A stretch of DNA of 64,000 bases from Neoscytalidium dimidiatum (taxonomy: Eukaryota > Ascomycota > Dothideomycetes > Botryosphaeriales > Botryosphaeriaceae). The notes under the pieces were generated by a model that was not told the DNA's origin, made no database searches, and saw only the letters and a list, made by a program, of their open reading frames with translations. The stretch's first letter is position 1. Each line of letters begins with the position of its first letter. The stretch covers positions 2,046,001 through 2,110,000 of the forward strand of contig CM074696.1 of NCBI GenBank assembly GCA_037367355.1, in the 5' to 3' direction. Positions 62,912-64,000 of this stretch are shown here, piece after piece. A program made the position numbers and the translations under genes.

Positions 62912-64000
62912 TTTTGGAGGAGCTGCTGCTTGCGCGGCACATTATTGCAGCTGCCCACCGGTTTTATAGACGTAAAATATAAATAAAAGCTCGACAAGCC
63001 CGGACCTGGGTAGGGATCTACACGAAATCAGTAAAGCTAGTGAGGGGCCCCGGTGGGCGGACGCAGCCCGTGTGGAGAGAGCTGGGGAAACGGCCTCGGT
63101 GCATTAGTTCGCGAAACCTTGCAAGATCGAGGAATGCAGCGCCATGGCATCCAGCGCCTTTCCCACAGGGTATATATCGCCGCTCTCACAAGGTGGATTC
63201 CGTCATAGTAGGCTCCTGCAGTGCGATAGATGCACACGTTGTCAGGACCCATTCCGTGGCGCTGGGCTTTGGCCGGAAGGAATTAAGCTTGAAATAATAC
63301 GAGCGGTACTGAGACATGTCTCTTTCTATGCAGGGTCGCCGGGCAGTAAGAAAACAGGAGACAATGGAGGGACAGCGCTGGATTGGCTGTTGGAACCGGT
63401 TTGGGCGGTTTCTTACACGGGTCCTGCGGCGGATTACTCCTCCAGTCACGGAAACGCTGATGTGTAAGACATGACACGGCGCGAAGGATGTGGGGTACCT
63501 GCGTGCGGTGAGAGAGCGGCGCGTGGCTGGCAACCCACCGGCTTTTGCAAGCGCTGAGCGGCTAAGTTCGCAGGACAAGATGTGGAGGCGGACGATATTC
63601 CATCAATCAGGCGAGTGCACTTGGGGCTTGAGTCAAGCCACGCGCGTGACTTGGGCGAGGCCGGAGAGCCGCATGGAAGCGTCGGGAGATGTACTCGTGA
63701 GAGGCTGGCCAAGGAATAACGGCCTTCGTAGTAGCCGTAGCGATGGCCGGAGTGTCGTTCGAGAGCCTCGGTTGCTGAGTCCAAACATGGCCAGCCACCG
63801 GGCGAAACGTACCCGATACTTGAAACCTCAAATGGACGGCTCATTCCACATAAACGAAGCTCAACATTTTGGTGAAGAATTGGATCAAAAGTGCAGGGGA
63901 AAAGATGGTCGTTAACTAGTCACGTGCCTGACACGTGCGACAGCTTACCTTATCGTGCTCAATTTCACCTCATTCCATTTTCCTATCCCTATTCATCCAC
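62912..64000. other. Right edge without supported gene
   Basis: Contains the promoter of the Asp-box gene at its left end. Frames on both strands between 63037 and 63915 are short and show no recognisable motif. Confidence 0.4.

Noticed and set aside
1..64000. CRISPR arrays, prophage or bacterial insertion sequences
   Set aside because: Introns and gene families are fungal; no regular spacer arrays or transposase frames were seen.

Overview
The window is nuclear DNA of a filamentous ascomycete (Pezizomycotina). The coding regions are cut by short introns of about 35-85 bases with GTRNGN donors and CTNAC-like branch sites. The families are typically fungal: HET domain, TRI12-type MFS, DUF3433, Hva1_TUDOR, LaeA-like methyltransferase, Zn(II)2Cys6 regulator. 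A PL3 pectate lyase, a CE8 pectin methylesterase and an Asp-box (GH93-like) secreted protein suggest a plant-associated or saprotrophic species; I cannot fix the class or genus. No tRNA, rRNA, CRISPR array or intact transposon was seen. Left part (1-11 kb): after an intact SDR/epimerase-like gene comes a run of decayed genes, each recognisable by protein motifs but broken by stops and frameshifts: RidA/YjgF, an MFS transporter, the start of a gamma-glutamyltranspeptidase, an FAD-dependent aromatic-type monooxygenase, a gentisate-1,2-dioxygenase-like double cupin and a truncated C6 regulator. Together they look like the remains of an aromatic (gentisate-type) catabolic cluster. Middle-left (11.6-22.1 kb): a monocarboxylate-type MFS transporter with one in-frame TAG, an intact three-exon P450 on the minus strand, a divergent CYP7/8-like P450 with a probable one-base shift near its N terminus, and a HET-domain gene broken by a single TGA. 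Core block (22.3-40.2 kb): genes here look intact. They are a TRI12-type transporter, a Pro/Gln-rich low-complexity protein, a DUF3433 membrane protein, an Hva1_TUDOR protein, and a divergent pair of glycerol kinase and aquaglyceroporin that together would import and phosphorylate glycerol. Right part (40-64 kb): a single-pass surface protein, a broken acyl-protein-thioesterase-like hydrolase, a PL3 pectate lyase, a second monocarboxylate-type MFS, an eight-exon LaeA-like methyltransferase, a multi-lesion relic of a large membrane protein, a CE8 pectin methylesterase, a Ure2p-like glutathione transferase and the GH93-like protein. Overall pattern: housekeeping and CAZyme genes are intact, while accessory genes carry lesions. 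Several of the nonsense codons are compatible with C-to-T or G-to-A change, but many frameshifts and long homopolymers also occur. True decay and assembly error therefore have to be told apart gene by gene.
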